In this document: positions 4,684 through 5,576 of the stretch, piece after piece
Layout: each line of letters opens with the position of its first letter
Numbering within the stretch: the stretch's first letter is position 1
DNA from: Nanobdellota archaeon
GTDB lineage: Archaea > Nanobdellota > Nanobdellia > SCGC-AAA011-G17 > VGLX01
Assembly: GCA_018894775.1 (NCBI GenBank)
Contig: JAHIPG010000153.1
Coordinates: forward strand, 1 to 5,576
DNA: 5,576 bases
Direction: 5' to 3'
The notes under the pieces: model-generated
Told to the model about the DNA's origin: nothing
The model's database searches: none
The model's input: the letters and a program-made list of their open reading frames with translations, nothing else
Position numbers and translations under genes: made by a program

Positions 4684-5079
4684 ATGAAACGTTGGTCAAA
4701 AAGTTGGAAGGCAAGTAAGAAACCGAGGAAACAAAGAAAGTATATTTCCAACCTCCCTTTACATATTCGTAAGACTCTTATGTCAGCAACTTTGTCAAAA
4801 GAGTTAAGAAAAAAATATGGAATGAGAAACTTATATGTAAGGACAGGTGATAAGGTTAAGATATTGAGAGGCCAGTTCAAGAAGAAGACAGGAAAGATCA
4901 CAAGTGTAAACCTTACAAGGGTTAAGCTTTACATCGAAGGTATTGAACAGGTCAAGAAGGATGGTTCAAAAGCATTTTATCCTATCCACCCATCTAATGT
5001 TATGGTAACAGAACTTGACCTAGATGATAGAAAGAGAAAGAAGGTTTTAGAAAGAACCAGGAAGGAAGGAGATAAATAA
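4684..5079 (+). CDS. rpl24: Large subunit ribosomal protein uL24 (L24/L26e type)
   Basis: This 131-residue protein is the archaeal/eukaryotic uL24, an assembly initiator that binds the 5' region of 23S rRNA and sits at the rim of the tunnel exit near uL29. Family features are KKPRKQRKYISNLPLHIRK (12-30), the helix MSATLSKELRKKYGMRNL (33-50), the KOW motif at about 53-80 beginning YVRTGDKVKILRGQFKKKTG (51-70), and the C-terminal FYPIHPSNVMVTELDLDD (98-115). The family N-terminus fits the ATG at 4684. A TTG at 4672 in the same frame would add four residues and overlap uL14, but it is not needed. The start is four bases after uL14, the widest gap in the window, and has no clear ribosome binding site. 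The lysine-rich end is short and ordinary for the family. Confidence 0.96.
   Translation: MKRWSKSWKASKKPRKQRKYISNLPLHIRKTLMSATLSKELRKKYGMRNLYVRTGDKVKILRGQFKKKTGKITSVNLTRVKLYIEGIEQVKKDGSKAFYPIHPSNVMVTELDLDDRKRKKVLERTRKEGDK
5066..5071 (+). promoter_or_regulatory. Probable ribosome binding site for eS4
   Basis: AAGGAG in the last codons of uL24 lies 9 bases before the eS4 ATG at 5081. It is part of a purine-rich run of Arg-Lys-Glu codons. Confidence 0.6.
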
Positions 5080-5080
5080 A

Positions 5081-5576
5081 ATGGTAAAAAGACATTTGTC
5101 AAGATTAGGGGCACCGAAATCATGGCCTATCCAGAGGAAAGGTATTAAATGGATAGCTAGGCCAAGCCCAGGACCTCATACTCTTAAGAATTGTATCACT
5201 TTGAGTCTTGCAATAAAGAATCTGTTGAAGTATGCTAAGACAACAAAAGAGGTCAAAATTATATTGAATGAGGGTAAAATCTTGATTGATAAGATTGTTA
5301 GGAAAGATCATAAATTCCCTTTAGGTATTATGGATGTTATAGATATACCAAGTACAAAAGAGAATTTTAGGGTCTTGTATACTGATAAAGGTAAATTTAG
5401 ACTTGTTAAGATATCTGCTGATGAAGGTAAGCTTAAGCCTACAAAAATAGTTGGTAAGACAATATTGAAAGGTAAGAAGATACAGTTGAACTTTTATGAT
5501 GGTAAGAACCTCATCGTAGACAAAGAGGAGTATAAAGTTAATGATACTTTAATCTTAGAATTAGGTGATAAAGTCA
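5081..5576 (+). CDS. rps4e: Small subunit ribosomal protein eS4 (S4e), 3'-truncated by window edge
   Basis: The frame from ATG 5081 is open to the window end, giving 165 codons plus one base. The usual archaeal eS4 is about 235-245 residues, so roughly the last third, including the KOW part, lies outside. eS4 is an archaeal/eukaryotic-specific protein of the small-subunit body. The N-terminal S4e block is visible as HLSRLGAPKSWPIQRKGIKW (5-24) with RPSPGPH (27-33). It is followed by an S4-type RNA-binding fold at about 41-90, containing AKTTKEVKIILNEGKILID (52-70) and VRKDHKFPLGIMDVIDIP (73-90). The central S4e domain begins at about 95 and shows QLNFYDGKNLIVD (135-147). It begins one base after uL24. 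By the conserved order, uL5 would be expected next, but this cannot be seen here. Confidence 0.96.
   Translation, partial: MVKRHLSRLGAPKSWPIQRKGIKWIARPSPGPHTLKNCITLSLAIKNLLKYAKTTKEVKIILNEGKILIDKIVRKDHKFPLGIMDVIDIPSTKENFRVLYTDKGKFRLVKISADEGKLKPTKIVGKTILKGKKIQLNFYDGKNLIVDKEEYKVNDTLILELGDKV

Larger units (their letters stand above)
1..5576 (+). other. Archaeal S10-spc ribosomal protein operon segment
   Basis: Thirteen consecutive same-strand genes fill the window with gaps of at most 4 bases. The order uL4-uL23-uL2-uS19-uL22-uS3-uL29-eIF1-Rpp29-uS17-uL14-uL24-eS4 matches the well-known archaeal arrangement, in which the bacterial S10 and spc operons are fused and carry eIF1, Rpp29 and eS4 as archaeal additions. 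By that order, uL3 is expected upstream of the window and uL5 downstream of eS4. No promoter, terminator, tRNA, mobile element or CRISPR array is visible. Co-transcription is inferred from the absence of intergenic space. Confidence 0.95.

Noticed and set aside
1..5576. A new defence, mobile or regulatory system
   Set aside because: Every base outside gaps of 1-4 bases belongs to a recognised translation gene. No repeat array, recombinase, toxin-antitoxin pair or unexplained gene is present.

Overview
This window lies inside the archaeal S10-spc ribosomal protein cluster. All genes are on the + strand. It runs from the 3' part of uL4, through uL23, uL2, uS19, uL22, uS3, uL29, eIF1 (SUI1), RNase P component 1 (Rpp29), uS17, uL14 and uL24, to the 5' part of eS4, which runs off the right edge. 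The domain is clear. SUI1 and Rpp29 sit between uL29 and uS17, eS4 follows uL24, and the proteins carry archaeal/eukaryotic-type signatures such as C-x4-CPFHG in uS17, KPRKQRKY in uL24 and GVAMNAVDHPFG in uL2. The DNA is AT-rich (about 30-50% G+C in the lines I counted, mostly near 35%). The Lys/Glu-rich tails and extreme compaction suggest a DPANN-type archaeon (Woesearchaeota/Pacearchaeota-like). That lineage call is an inference from general style, not a phylogenetic result.

Layout: 1-1714 holds uL4 (partial), uL23, uL2 and uS19. 1717-3352 holds uL22, uS3 and uL29, three consecutive genes that each end in a low-complexity Lys/Glu/Pro tail. 3345-3955 holds the two non-ribosomal genes, eIF1 and Rpp29. 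3952-5576 holds uS17, uL14, uL24 and eS4 (partial). Genes overlap by 1-8 bases or are separated by 1-4 bases, so there is no intergenic space for a promoter or terminator. The window is almost certainly transcribed as one polycistron, with translation coupled from gene to gene.

The genes work together in making and running the ribosome. uL22, uL23, uL24 and uL29 surround the nascent-chain tunnel exit, and uL4 and uL22 line its constriction. uL2 supports the peptidyl-transferase region and uL14 contributes to the subunit interface. uS3 is at the mRNA entry, uS19 is in the head, and uS17 and eS4 are in the small-subunit body. eIF1 controls start-codon selection and Rpp29 matures tRNA 5' ends.

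I found no previously undescribed system: gene content and order are the conserved archaeal arrangement. Points worth a second look are an apparently shortened beta-hairpin tip in uL22 at the tunnel constriction, the charged tails of uL22/uS3/uL29 with their internal repeats, the ordered use of overlapping starts and stops, and the different CpG content of eIF1 and Rpp29. There is no gene-free stretch above 4 bases.
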